Counted from the stretch's first letter, positions 1 to 7,842 are shown. The stretch is DNA of 27,804 nucleotides from Gammaproteobacteria bacterium (GCA_005877965.1 VBNP01000039.1:1-27804), one strand, 5' to 3'. Translations and numbers: made by a program. Notes: generated by a model from the letters alone, not told the origin.

Positions 1-1344
1 GATGAACGGCTTCACCAGCGAGCCCATCGAGCGGTGCGCATCGAGGGCGCGGTCAAAGCCGTCGTAGCCGACGTTGCGCCCACCGACGATGGCGATCACG
101 TCGCCGCTTTGCGGTGATGTGACCACGACTGCGCCTTCGAGGGGCTCCTGCGCGCGCTTGCGCTGCCGATCCAGACGCGTGAGCTCGTGCTCGAGCGCCT
201 GTTCGGCCTGCTCCTGGGCGCGCGGTTCGAGGCTGGTGTAGATCCGCAGGCCCGCCTCGGTGAGATCCTGGTCGTGATAGTCGCGCCGCAGGGTGCGGCG
301 CACGAAGTCGAGGTACGCGGGGTAATAGGCGCCCGCCGGCCGGCGGGCGACACCGAGCGGCTCGTGCGCGGCCGCGCTCGCCCCCTGGGCGGTCACGATG
401 CCCTGGTCGGCCATGATCTTGAGGACCAGGTCGCGCCGCAGACGCGCGCGCTCGGGATGGCGCCGCGGATCGTAGTACGAGGGTCCGCGGACCACCGCGA
501 CCAGCAGCGCCACTTCCGACAGGTCGAGCTCCGCGAGCGGCTTGCCGAAATAGAACTGGCTGGCCAGGCCAAAGCCGTGAATCGCGCGGTCGCCATCCTG
601 TCCGAGGAAGATCTCGTTGATGTACGCGTTCATGAGATCGGCCTTGGTGAAGTGCGCATCCAGCGCCATCGCCATGATCGCCTCACGCACCTTGCGCGAC
701 AGCGTCTGCCGCGAACTGAGGAAGTAGCTGCGCACCAGCTGCTGGGTGAGCGTGCTGCCGCCCTGCTCGATCTGGCGGGCACGCACGTTGACCCACAGCG
801 CGCGCAGCATCGCGACCGGGTCGACGCCGTAATGGCTGTCGAACTTGCGGTCCTCGACCGCCTTGAGCGCGGCGGGCAGGAGCGAGGGCACCTCCTGCGG
901 CGTGACGACGATGCGATCCTCGCCGTGGATCGGAAAAATGCTGCCGATGAGCAGCGGTTCGAGCCGCAGCACCGGCAGGTCACGGCCGGCGCTGTCGCGC
1001 AGGCTCTCGAGGCCCTGCGGACCTGCGACGATGCTCAGCAGCTCGGCGTTGCGCGTCTCGTCCGCGAAGAGCGCCGGCCGCAGCGCAATGTCGAAGCGAG
1101 CGCCCTGCACGCGGTAGGTGCCGGGCCGTTCGGGCCGCTCGGCGCGCCGGTAATGCAGGCGTTGCAGCTCCTGCTCCAGCTGCGCCGGCGCCAGCGCCAG
1201 TCCCGTGTACAGCTCGAGCGGCGCCGCGAACACCTGCGCCGGCAGCGTCCAGCGGCGGCCTTCGAATTGCCGGGTCACCAGGCGATCCAGATACACAATG
1301 TAGAGGACGCCGGCCAGCGCGGCGACCCCCAGGCCGAGGAGCAC
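1..1344 (-). CDS. mrcB: Penicillin-binding protein 1B, N-terminal half (3' end outside window)
   Basis: Bifunctional class A penicillin-binding protein that polymerises glycan strands and cross-links peptides in the periplasm, anchored in the inner membrane. The visible 448 codons begin with one hydrophobic segment (about residues 2-17), followed by the FEGRRW..LP..VFA..LELY region typical of PBP1B and the UB2H area. The GT51 glycosyltransferase domain has EDRKFDSHYG (E164), GGSTLTQQL, RKVREA and the KADLMNAYINEIFLGQ helix. The transpeptidase SxxK motif (S442-LVK) lies at positions 10-21, just before the edge. The spacing from the catalytic Glu to the Ser matches E. coli PBP1B closely. It follows lysAC by only 8 bases, so it is probably cotranscribed. 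The start is uncertain. GTG at 1344 has no well-placed Shine-Dalgarno, while a CTG at 1356 overlaps the lysAC stop and has GGAG eight bases upstream. Assignment to PBP1B is secure. Confidence 0.93.
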   Translation of the reverse strand, partial: MLLGLGVAALAGVLYIVYLDRLVTRQFEGRRWTLPAQVFAAPLELYTGLALAPAQLEQELQRLHYRRAERPERPGTYRVQGARFDIALRPALFADETRNAELLSIVAGPQGLESLRDSAGRDLPVLRLEPLLIGSIFPIHGEDRIVVTPQEVPSLLPAALKAVEDRKFDSHYGVDPVAMLRALWVNVRARQIEQGGSTLTQQLVRSYFLSSRQTLSRKVREAIMAMALDAHFTKADLMNAYINEIFLGQDGDRAIHGFGLASQFYFGKPLAELDLSEVALLVAVVRGPSYYDPRRHPERARLRRDLVLKIMADQGIVTAQGASAAAHEPLGVARRPAGAYYPAYLDFVRRTLRRDYHDQDLTEAGLRIYTSLEPRAQEQAEQALEHELTRLDRQRKRAQEPLEGAVVVTSPQSGDVIAIVGGRNVGYDGFDRALDAHRSMGSLVKPFI

Positions 1345-1352
1345 GATGCGCT

Positions 1353-3935
1353 TCAGATGAACAGCTCCGCGGCCGGCGAGCGCAGGTTGTAATGCGAGCT
1401 CATGGCGTGCCCGTAGGCCCCGGCGTTGGCGATGAGCAGCACGTCCCCTTCATGGGTCACCGGCAGCAGGCGATCGTGCCCGAGCACGTCCGCGCTCTCG
1501 CAGATGGGGCCCACGATGTTGACGAGCTCGGTGGCCGCTTCATCCGCGCGCGTGAGGTTGGCGATTTCATGGTATGCCCCATAGAGCGCCGGACGGATGA
1601 GGGAGTTCATGCCGGTCGTCACGCCGACGAAGCGCACTCCGCCCTTCGCCTTCAGTTGCGTCACGCGCGCGAGCAGCACGCCGGCGGAGGCCACCAGGTA
1701 GCGTCCGGGTTCGAGCCACACCTCCAGCCGCGGATGCTCGGCGCGCACCGCCAGCAGCAGCGTGTCGAGCCTGGCGAGATCGACGCCCGGCTGATCGGGG
1801 TGCTCGGGCACTCCCAGGCCGCCGCCGACGTCGATTACGCGCAGATCCGCAAAGCCGTGCGCCGCCGCAGCCAGGAGGCGCGCCGTGTGCTCCCAGCTGG
1901 TCACATCGAATACCCCGCTCCCCACGTGCGCCTGCAGGCCCACGATGCGCACCCCGGCATCGTGCGCGCGCCGCGCAAACTCCCGCAGTTCCGCGATCGG
2001 CACGCCGAATTTGGAGCGCGTCCCGGCGGTGCGCACGTGCGTGTGATGGCCGCGGCCGACGCCGGTGTCGACGCGCACGAAGATGTCGTGGGCGCGGAAC
2101 AGCTGCGGCCACTCGGTGAGCGCGTAGGTGTTGTCGACCGTGACGCGCACCCCCGCGGTGAGCGCCCAGGCGACTTCCGCGCGTGACGCGAAGTTCGGCG
2201 TATAGAGAATGCGCTGCGGGTCGATATCGGAAAACAGCTGCAGCACCCGCTCGACCTCACCGCGCGACACGCACTCGAACTCGATGCCCTCGGCGCGCAG
2301 CGTGCGCAACACCTGCGGGTGCGGATTGGCCTTCACGGAGTAGTGCACCCGCGCGAGCGCCGCGAGTGTGCGCAACGCCCGTGCCGCCTCGCGCACCACC
2401 TCCAGGTCATAGACGTAGGCCGCGTCATGCTCCCCGAGGGCGCCGAGCAGCTGCGTGCGCTTGGAGCGCCACCACGGCGCGCCCCCGCCTGCCGAGTCCT
2501 GCGGCTGCGCGAACAGCTGCTGCCAGGTGGGACCGAGCACCTTGTCCCCCGGCACCGGGCGGATGAGCAGCTCGTGCAGTTGCTGCACCAGGCGGTCGCC
2601 CTGGTCCTCGTCGACCACGAAAGTGAAATTCAGATCGTTGGCGGCCTGGCTCACCAGGTGGATCTTCTGCTCCTCGAAGAATTCGAAGGCGCCTCCCAGC
2701 TGGTGCAGGATCGCGCGGATGTTGCGACCCACCAGACTCACGGAGGCGCACGGGCCGATCACCTGCACGCGGCACAGGCGTGACAGGTCGGCGACCAGCC
2801 CGGCGAGCCGCGTGTTGTCGAGTGAGTTGGCCGCCGGGTCCAGCGACACCGTGACGTTGGTCTCGGAGGTCGACACCAGGTCGACCGACATGCCGTGCTG
2901 CTTGAACACCTGGAAGGCATCGGCCAGGAACCCCACCTGGTGCCACATGCCGGGGCTCTCCAGCGAAACGAGCGTGATGCCTTTCCTGGTGCACACGGCC
3001 TTCACCTGCGCGCCGCCGTCGCTTTCCGCACTGAGCACCGTGCCTTCCAGATCCGGCGCCTGGGTCGCGTAGACATGCAGCGGGATGTGGTACTGGCGCG
3101 CCGGCAGGATGCAGCGCGGGTGCAGGACCTTGGCGCCGCTGGTGGCGATTTCCTGGGCCTCGTCGTAGTGCAGCGCGCGCAGCAGGCGCGCGGTGGGCGT
3201 GGCGCGCGGGTTGGCGCTGAACATGCCCGGGACGTCGGTCCAGATTTCCAGCCGCTGGGCGCGCAACTTGGCCGCGAGGTAGGCCGCCGAGGTATCCGAG
3301 CCGCCGCGCCCCAGGAGCACGGTGTTGCCGTCGTGATCGCTGGCGATGAATCCCTGGGTGACGATGACCGGGGCCAGAGCCTGCAGGCGCTCCTCGAGCG
3401 CCGCATCGGGTGCGAAACCGCACACCGCCGAGAGCACGCTCGCCTTGTGCGTGGCGCTGTGCCGCTCCTCGGCGCGCAGCATGGTGCGCGCATCGGCCCA
3501 CGCCACGTCCAGTCCGCGCGCGCGCAGGAAGCGCGCGCCGATCTGCGTGGCGATCAGCTCACCGATGGCCATGACGCGCGCGCGCGTGTGATCGCTCACC
3601 TCACGCACCGGCGCGATCCCGGCGGCGAGCTCGCGCAGCTCGGCGAGGTGGCGCTCGACGTCGTCTCCGAGGGCGACGCCCAGCTCGACCGCCAGGCGCC
3701 GGTGGCGTTCCTCGATGGCGCGCAACTCCTCCTCCTGCGCCTCGCCCGTGGCGGCATCCAGCAGTCGCTCGAGGCGGTCGGTGATGCCGGTCACGGCCGA
3801 ATGCACGATGAGCAGGCGCGCGCCGCCGGCGCAGCGCCTGGCGGCGACATGCGCGATATTGGTCCAGTTGGCCAGCGTGGAAACGCTCGTTCCGCCGAAC
3901 TTCAGGACGATCCAGGCCGAGGGCGTGCGGGTCAC
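1353..3935 (-). CDS. lysAC: Bifunctional aspartate kinase / diaminopimelate decarboxylase
   Basis: One 860-residue cytoplasmic polypeptide carries the first and last enzymes of lysine synthesis: phosphorylation of aspartate and PLP-dependent decarboxylation of meso-diaminopimelate to lysine. The aspartokinase half starts with KFGGTSV (K12) and has the GRGGSDTSA nucleotide loop, followed by ACT-type regulatory repeats (about 310-450). After a linker rich in Gly, Trp and Arg, the alanine-racemase-fold decarboxylase has the PLP lysine K535 in HYSVKANPHP, HVGSG, GGGLGVPEHP, EPGRYLV, the catalytic Cys C812 in GPICESAD, and Y841 in GAYGHAMSSHYN. The start is GTG at 3935 with AAGGA seven to eight bases upstream. 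It sits between a small acidic protein gene and mrcB. Such fusions are known from Xanthomonas relatives. The ACT repeats suggest feedback control by lysine or threonine, but which one cannot be read from the sequence. Confidence 0.96.
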   Translation of the reverse strand: MTRTPSAWIVLKFGGTSVSTLANWTNIAHVAARRCAGGARLLIVHSAVTGITDRLERLLDAATGEAQEEELRAIEERHRRLAVELGVALGDDVERHLAELRELAAGIAPVREVSDHTRARVMAIGELIATQIGARFLRARGLDVAWADARTMLRAEERHSATHKASVLSAVCGFAPDAALEERLQALAPVIVTQGFIASDHDGNTVLLGRGGSDTSAAYLAAKLRAQRLEIWTDVPGMFSANPRATPTARLLRALHYDEAQEIATSGAKVLHPRCILPARQYHIPLHVYATQAPDLEGTVLSAESDGGAQVKAVCTRKGITLVSLESPGMWHQVGFLADAFQVFKQHGMSVDLVSTSETNVTVSLDPAANSLDNTRLAGLVADLSRLCRVQVIGPCASVSLVGRNIRAILHQLGGAFEFFEEQKIHLVSQAANDLNFTFVVDEDQGDRLVQQLHELLIRPVPGDKVLGPTWQQLFAQPQDSAGGGAPWWRSKRTQLLGALGEHDAAYVYDLEVVREAARALRTLAALARVHYSVKANPHPQVLRTLRAEGIEFECVSRGEVERVLQLFSDIDPQRILYTPNFASRAEVAWALTAGVRVTVDNTYALTEWPQLFRAHDIFVRVDTGVGRGHHTHVRTAGTRSKFGVPIAELREFARRAHDAGVRIVGLQAHVGSGVFDVTSWEHTARLLAAAAHGFADLRVIDVGGGLGVPEHPDQPGVDLARLDTLLLAVRAEHPRLEVWLEPGRYLVASAGVLLARVTQLKAKGGVRFVGVTTGMNSLIRPALYGAYHEIANLTRADEAATELVNIVGPICESADVLGHDRLLPVTHEGDVLLIANAGAYGHAMSSHYNLRSPAAELFI

Positions 3936-4003
3936 TGCTGGTTCCTTCAGACACGCGACGTCGAAGGCGGGAGAGCGCTGGGGGGCCGCAGGCCGCCTTG
4001 CCT

Positions 4004-4219
4004 CTACAGCTCGTCGTCGAAGTCCTTGAGATCTTTCTCGAGCTTCTTGTCCGCCAGCACTTCCTCGAGGCGGCTCCAGGCGGCCTTGCCGCGCTTGCCC
4101 TGGTTACGGACGCGCTTGTCCACCCGGTCGAGTAGCCGGTCGTAATCGGTGCCGTCCTCGGTCGGACTGCTCAGGAATTCATCGTCGAGATCGAAAGTCT
4201 CGTTGTCTCGTTCCGACAT
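4004..4219 (-). CDS. Small acidic/charged protein of unknown function, 71 aa
   Basis: The 71-residue protein has no hydrophobic segment and is very rich in Asp, Glu, Lys and Arg. It begins with an acidic stretch (MSERDNETFDLDDEF), continues with a basic predicted helix (residues about 30-60, RVDKRVRNQGKRGKAAW...LEEVLADKKLEKDLKDF) and ends DDEL. The tail resembles small gammaproteobacterial proteins of the PA3496 type with a helical, charged C-terminus, but I do not recognise it firmly. It is the first gene after a good promoter (4287-4314) and lies 68 bases upstream of lysAC, so the two are probably cotranscribed. The reading frame stays open far upstream, but that part is antisense-like filler over the 3' end of the SAM adenosyltransferase gene. 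ATG at 4219 is chosen because the composition changes sharply there and it lies downstream of the promoter. The Shine-Dalgarno is weak. Confidence 0.7.
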   Translation of the reverse strand: MSERDNETFDLDDEFLSSPTEDGTDYDRLLDRVDKRVRNQGKRGKAAWSRLEEVLADKKLEKDLKDFDDEL

Positions 4220-4256
4220 CTGGCAGTGCAAATCCCGAATTAATTCAATAGCTAAG

Positions 4257-4271
4257 GTGCCTTGGCGGCAC
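4257..4271 (-). other. Small stem-loop in the 5' leader of the small-protein/lysAC transcript
   Basis: A perfect 5-bp stem (GTGCC/GGCAC) with a 5-base loop lies between the promoter -10 box and the ATG at 4219. A 10-base palindrome, GAATTAATTC (4237-4246), follows it. The leader is short, about 68 bases from -10 to ATG, and I see no lysine riboswitch. A regulatory role is unproven. Confidence 0.3.
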
Positions 4272-4286
4272 GGAACAAGGCTGCGA

Positions 4287-4314
4287 ACTATAGCCGATTC
4301 GCGCCGCCGATCAA
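4287..4314 (-). promoter_or_regulatory. Sigma70-like promoter for small protein-lysAC-mrcB
   Basis: Read on the minus strand, TTGATC (4314-4309) and TATAGT (4292-4287) are separated by 16 bases. This is one of the few AT-richer patches here. It lies between the SAM adenosyltransferase stop and the 71-aa gene, so it would give the lysAC/mrcB group its own transcription start. Confidence 0.6.
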
Positions 4315-4341
4315 CTTTTAGCCAACACGCCGTCCGGCCGA

Positions 4342-4365
4342 CCCCCCGGGGCCCCCCCGGGGGCC
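4342..4365. other. 24-bp tract of only C and G next to the SAM adenosyltransferase stop
   Basis: Blocks of C6, G4, C7, G5 and C2 follow each other with no A or T, ending one base before the stop codon at 4366-4368. The tract can fold into a strong GC hairpin on either strand and might end transcription of the upstream operon. There is no T-run after it, so intrinsic termination is not assured. Confidence 0.4.
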
Positions 4366-5181
4366 TCAGGGCTGATCCGTCCGGTCGCGAACCACCACCG
4401 GGGCGCCCCGGCTCAGACCCAGTCCCTCCGCGGCGCTGTGCTCGGCGCGGGCGATCTCGATCACCCCGAAGGAGTTCACGAGCGCGAGGTATTCCCCGGG
4501 CCGCGTGTCGCCGTACGTGCGCAGCAGGGGAAAGGCGTGATTGCCCGCGTGCACCAGGGGCAGCCGGTAACGCTCGATCAGCGTGGCGTCGATATTGGTG
4601 ATGAGGTTGCCAAAGTGGTCGATGCTGATGACGACGCCGGTGACGCTGCGAGGCTCGACCGTCGGGTCCTCCACCCACGCCGGGACCAGTGTGCGGACCG
4701 TCTCGCCGAGCGCCTGCAGCGGGCAGCGTCCGGCCGCGAGCTCGGCGGCGACCGGCGCGAAAATGTCCCGGCCGTGGAAGGTGGCGCTCGGACGATGCAC
4801 TCCGAGGCGCGCAAGTTCCGCGGTCCCGAGGCGCACGATCAGCGCGTCGCGCGCGCGGTTGACGATCGGGGCCAGCAGGCCGTTGTCGGGCGCCAGGAAA
4901 TAGTGTCCGGCGGCGTGCACGGCGAGAATGTTGCGCGCGGTGCCGACGCCCGGATCGACTACGGCGACGTGCACGGTTGCGGGCGGGAAGTAGCCGAAGG
5001 CGTGCGCCAGCCAGAAGCCGGCTTCAGCGGGCCAGTGCACTACGATCTCATGCGTGAGATCGATGATGCGCGCGCCCGGGAAGCGCGTCAGCATGCAGCC
5101 CTTCATGACGCCGACGAACGGCCCCTGGTGACCGAAGTCGGTCGTGATGGTGATGACCCCCGAGGCGCTCGGGGCGTTCAT
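4366..5181 (-). CDS. SAM hydroxide adenosyltransferase (SAM hydrolase, DUF62 family)
   Basis: The 271-residue protein belongs to the family that splits S-adenosylmethionine into adenosine and methionine using a water-derived hydroxide; it is related to fluorinases and chlorinases. Near the N-terminus it has ITTDFGHQGPFVGVMKG, then VHVAVVDPGVGT, FLAPDNGLLAPI and HGRDIFAPVAAELA (N-domain). VVISIDHFGNLITNID and the residues that follow belong to the C-terminal barrel. The length fits the family. It starts with ATG at 5181, 33 bases after the DksA-like gene, and ends at the C/G tract. It is the last gene of the transaldolase-DksA-SAM hydrolase unit. The biological role of this family is still debated; depletion or recycling of SAM is an inference. 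I see no halogenase-specific evidence. Confidence 0.88.
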   Translation of the reverse strand: MNAPSASGVITITTDFGHQGPFVGVMKGCMLTRFPGARIIDLTHEIVVHWPAEAGFWLAHAFGYFPPATVHVAVVDPGVGTARNILAVHAAGHYFLAPDNGLLAPIVNRARDALIVRLGTAELARLGVHRPSATFHGRDIFAPVAAELAAGRCPLQALGETVRTLVPAWVEDPTVEPRSVTGVVISIDHFGNLITNIDATLIERYRLPLVHAGNHAFPLLRTYGDTRPGEYLALVNSFGVIEIARAEHSAAEGLGLSRGAPVVVRDRTDQP

Positions 5182-5214
5182 GAGCTCAGCGCGCGCTGCG
5201 GCGCGCGTGCCGCC

Positions 5215-5574
5215 TCAGCCGCGTGCACCGCGGCTGCCCGCCGCACGGCCGCCTTCTGCGCAGGAGCGGCACCGATCGGTATAGGGCACGGCGTCCAGTC
5301 GCTCCGGCTCGATGTCCTCGCCGCACACCGAGCAGGTGGCATAGCGGCCGGAGGCGAGGCGCCGCAGCGCCCCATCGACCTGCTGCAGCTCTTCCTGGGC
5401 CGAGTGCGAGATGGCCCCGAGCACGTCATCGTTCTCGCGCTGCGTCACCTGCTCGGCGAAGTCTGCCGACAGCGGGTCCGCCTCGTGGCGCAGGTCGGCG
5501 CTCGCGTCGCTGGCGCGCTGGCGCAGCTCGTCGCGGCGCTTGAGCAGTCGGTCGCGTACCGCCTTGGTATCCAC
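5215..5574 (-). CDS. DksA/TraR-family zinc-finger protein, 119 aa
   Basis: This small coiled-coil plus zinc-finger protein is of the type that binds the secondary channel of RNA polymerase. The N-terminal part (about residues 1-70) is helical and charged, with an acidic ENDD patch (about 47-50) near where the coiled-coil tip would be. The four-cysteine zinc ribbon is C81-SVC84 and C102-RSC105. After the zinc finger it ends in a short Gly/Arg/Ala tail. The start is GTG at 5574 with GGGGAG five bases upstream. It lies 18 bases downstream of transaldolase and 33 upstream of the SAM hydrolase. The length is below that of DksA itself (about 150), so it is probably a paralogue rather than the housekeeping DksA. 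Confidence 0.85.
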   Translation of the reverse strand: MDTKAVRDRLLKRRDELRQRASDASADLRHEADPLSADFAEQVTQRENDDVLGAISHSAQEELQQVDGALRRLASGRYATCSVCGEDIEPERLDAVPYTDRCRSCAEGGRAAGSRGARG

Positions 5575-5592
5575 TTCGCTCCCCAGGAGCCC

Positions 5593-6723
5593 TCAGGACG
5601 CCCGCCGGCCGCGGCGCCGCTCTTCGAGCCATTGTTGCAGCCGGTCGAAGGGCTCGATGAACTTCGTCACGCCTTCGCGCTCGAGTTGCGCCGCGACGGC
5701 CTCCAGATCGACATCGAGCCGCTCCAGGCCCTCGCGCGCATCACAGCCTTCGGCAATGTGGCGCTCAAGGCGCAGCTCAGGTCTCCCGAGGCGCCGGTAG
5801 GCGTTGAGCGTCTCGAGCGGCATGGTGTTGACCGTATTGGGCACCACCAGCTCCTCGACATACTTGATCGGGCTGTAGCTCGGGTCCTTGGTCGAGGTTG
5901 AGGCCCACAGCAGCCGTTGCGGGCGCGCACCGCGCGCCGCCAGCGCCTGCCACTGCGCGGTGGCGATCAACTGCTCATGGATTTCGTAGGCGCGACAGGC
6001 GCTGGCGATCGCCGCCTTGCCGCGCAGGGTGCGCGCTGCGGGCTGGCCATGCGCCGCAAGCCCATCGAGCAGCCTGTCCACGGCGGTGTCGATGCGGCTG
6101 AGAAAGAAGCTCGCGACGGAGGCGACGCGGCTGAGCGGTTGACCGGCCGCGGCGCGCGCGCTCAGGCCCTCCATGTAGGCGTGCGCCACGGCGCGATAAC
6201 GCTCGGGCGAGAACAGCAGCGTCACGTTCACGTTGATGCCCGCAGCGATGAGATCGCGGATCACCGGCAAAGAGGCCTCGGTGCCGGGGATCTTGATGAG
6301 CGCGTTGGGCAGTCGCAGACGCTGCCACAGCCGCCGCGCCTCCGCCAGACTCCCGGGGCCGTCATAGGCGAGGTGCGGGGACACTTCCAGGCTCACGAAG
6401 CCGTCCGCGCCGGAGGTGTGATCGTAGAGCGGCCGCAGGAGCGCGGCGGCCGCGTGCAGATCCTCGATGGCGAGCTCCTCGTACAGCGCAAGGCTGGATG
6501 GCTCCGTGGGCAGAAGCTGCGCGATCGGCTGCCCGTACTGCGGGTCCGTCATCATGGAGTTGGCGAATATCGCCGGGTTCGAGGTGAGCCCGGCGACGCC
6601 GTCCTCGCGAACCAGGCGCGCAAGACTGCCGTCCTGCAGCATGCGGCGGCTGATGTCATCCAGCCAGACGCTCTCGCCGAGCTTGCGCAACTCGAGGAGC
6701 GGATTGGGCACCGGCGCGTTCAT
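5593..6723 (-). CDS. tal: Transaldolase (long TalB/Tal type)
   Basis: Enzyme of the non-oxidative pentose phosphate pathway that transfers a dihydroxyacetone unit between sugar phosphates. The 376-residue sequence shows the conserved start LWLDDISRR-like (SVWLDDISRRML), GLTSNPAIF, EVSPHLAYD, the Schiff-base lysine K144 in NALIKIPGTEAS, GINVNVTLLFSPERY, and the C-terminal LWASTSTKDPSY and NTVNTMP motifs. The length and the SVWLD/TSNPAIF pattern match the long bacterial/actinobacterial-type subfamily rather than E. coli TalB. ATG at 6723 has AAGAG about seven bases upstream. It is the first gene of a minus-strand group with the DksA-like and SAM hydrolase genes and is divergent from the yqjD-like operon. 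Confidence 0.93.
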   Translation of the reverse strand: MNAPVPNPLLELRKLGESVWLDDISRRMLQDGSLARLVREDGVAGLTSNPAIFANSMMTDPQYGQPIAQLLPTEPSSLALYEELAIEDLHAAAALLRPLYDHTSGADGFVSLEVSPHLAYDGPGSLAEARRLWQRLRLPNALIKIPGTEASLPVIRDLIAAGINVNVTLLFSPERYRAVAHAYMEGLSARAAAGQPLSRVASVASFFLSRIDTAVDRLLDGLAAHGQPAARTLRGKAAIASACRAYEIHEQLIATAQWQALAARGARPQRLLWASTSTKDPSYSPIKYVEELVVPNTVNTMPLETLNAYRRLGRPELRLERHIAEGCDAREGLERLDVDLEAVAAQLEREGVTKFIEPFDRLQQWLEERRRGRRAS

Positions 6724-6829
6724 AGAGGCACTCTTGCGTCAGAGTAGCGCAGCCGGCAGCGCGAGTCTCGCGGTTTCGGTACGGATATGCGTAAATCAAG
6801 GGCGGAGCCTGACGGCGAGGAACACCGCC

Positions 6830-7114
6830 ATGACCGAGATGTTCGATGCCGGGAAGCTGGCCGAGGAACTGCGCTCGCTGGTGAGCGACGCCGAAGCGCT
6901 GCTGCGGGCGAGCGGCAGCGCGGACGGCGCGGAAATGCAGCAGCGCGCCGAGGCCACGCTGCGGGAGCTGCGCACCCGGCTCAGCGCGCTCGAGGAGCAG
7001 CTGACCGCGCGGGCGCGCGACATCGACAGCTACGTGCGCGGCAACCCCTGGCAGGCCGTGGCCGTCGCGGGTGGGGTTGCGCTGCTGCTCGGGCTCCTCG
7101 TGGGCCGCCGCTGA
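6830..7114 (+). CDS. yqjD: YqjD/ElaB-type DUF883 protein
   Basis: The 94-residue protein has a long charged amphipathic helix (about residues 8-68, rich in Glu, Ala, Leu and Arg) and a single C-terminal membrane segment. The segment is preceded by the family signature YVRGNPWQAVAVAGGVALLLG and ends VGRR. In E. coli, proteins of this type (YqjD, ElaB, YgaM) are tail-anchored inner-membrane proteins that bind ribosomes in stationary phase. That role is taken from the family and not shown here. ATG at 6830 with GAGG nine bases upstream is preferred over longer open frames that run back over the transaldolase start. Its stop overlaps the next start (TGATG). Confidence 0.88.
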   Translation: MTEMFDAGKLAEELRSLVSDAEALLRASGSADGAEMQQRAEATLRELRTRLSALEEQLTARARDIDSYVRGNPWQAVAVAGGVALLLGLLVGRR

Positions 7115-7518
7115 TGGACGCGCCCGAATCGCCCGCGGAAAATGCGGGCGCCGATCAGCCGCTGCGGTCGGCGCTCGGCGGGCTGCTCGGCGCGGGGCTG
7201 GACGCGGTGCGAACCCGCCTCGACCTCGCCGCCGTCGAGCTCGAGATCCACCTGTTGGCGCTGCTGCGGGTACTCGTGTGCCTGATCGGTGCGCTCGCGT
7301 GCGCGTTGCTCGCGCTCGCCTTCGTTCTGACCACGCTGCTCGTGGCGCTGTGGGACACGCATCGCACTCTGGCTCTGCTCGGCGCGACCCTGGTGTTCCT
7401 CGGGCTCGCGGCGCTGTTCGGCGCGCTCGGCGCGCGCACCCTGCGCAACCAGCCACGGGTTCTGCAGGGTTCGCTGCAGCAACTGTGCGAAGACCAGCGC
7501 CGCGCCGGGGACGGGTGA
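7114..7518 (+). CDS. yqjE: YqjE-family membrane protein (DUF1469)
   Basis: The 134-residue protein has an N-terminal soluble part containing LRSALGGLLGAGLDAVRTRLDLAAVELEI-type residues (about 20-48). Two hydrophobic blocks follow (about 49-85 and 88-110) and then a short basic cytoplasmic tail. This order is typical of YqjE/phage-holin-superfamily III proteins encoded next to yqjD. Its ATG shares one base with the yqjD stop, and its own stop shares one base with the next ATG. The three genes are therefore almost certainly translated from one message. The function is unknown beyond a presumed membrane association with YqjD. Confidence 0.82.
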   Translation: MDAPESPAENAGADQPLRSALGGLLGAGLDAVRTRLDLAAVELEIHLLALLRVLVCLIGALACALLALAFVLTTLLVALWDTHRTLALLGATLVFLGLAALFGALGARTLRNQPRVLQGSLQQLCEDQRRAGDG

Positions 7519-7841
7519 TGAGGCGCATGGCGGACCTGCAGGAGCGGCGGCGCGTCCTGTTGGCGCGCTGCGCGCAGCAGCGCGCGGAATTCGCGCAGCG
7601 CATGGCGGTGCTGCGCCCCCAGCCGCGAGGCCCCGCAGGCGCGGCGCAGTCCGCCGCGCGCCACCCGCTCGCCTGGATCGCGATGCTCGGCGCCCTGATG
7701 CTGATGAAGCGCACGCGCGAAGTGGTGTCGCTGCTGGTGTTCATCCGTTCGGCGGTGGCATTAGTCACGCGCGCCGCGCAGCTGCTGCGTCTCATCGCGC
7801 ATGCGCGCGCGCCGCCCCCGGGCGGCACGCAGGGCCCCTGA
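7518..7841 (+). CDS. yqjK: YqjK-like small protein
   Basis: The 107-residue protein begins with a basic stretch (MRRMADLQERRRVLLARCAQQRAEFAQRM), which matches the RR..LL.R...QR pattern of YqjK-like proteins. A moderately hydrophobic middle (about residues 54-90) and a Pro/Gly-rich end follow. An internal ATG at 7527 (MADLQ) is an alternative start; the first ATG is preferred because it forms a TGATG overlap with yqjE. It is the third gene of the yqjD-yqjE-yqjK set. The biochemical function is unknown. Confidence 0.72.
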   Translation: MRRMADLQERRRVLLARCAQQRAEFAQRMAVLRPQPRGPAGAAQSAARHPLAWIAMLGALMLMKRTREVVSLLVFIRSAVALVTRAAQLLRLIAHARAPPPGGTQGP

Positions 7842-7842
7842 C

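Noticed and set aside
187..1392. Long plus-strand open frame antisense to mrcB
   Set aside because: Composition is the mirror of a GC-rich gene, with Arg/Ala/His-rich repeats and no domain motifs, while the minus strand encodes clear PBP1B motifs.
2895..4145. Plus-strand frame of over 400 codons antisense to lysAC
   Set aside because: It mirrors the aspartokinase coding strand and has no recognisable motifs or ribosome-binding site.
4220..4365. Lysine riboswitch before lysAC
   Set aside because: The leader is too short and lacks the junction and helices of the L-box; only one small hairpin is seen.
4438..5901. Plus-strand frame of 487 codons crossing three minus-strand genes
   Set aside because: It spans antisense of the SAM hydrolase, DksA-like and transaldolase genes, including their gaps, which no real gene would do here.
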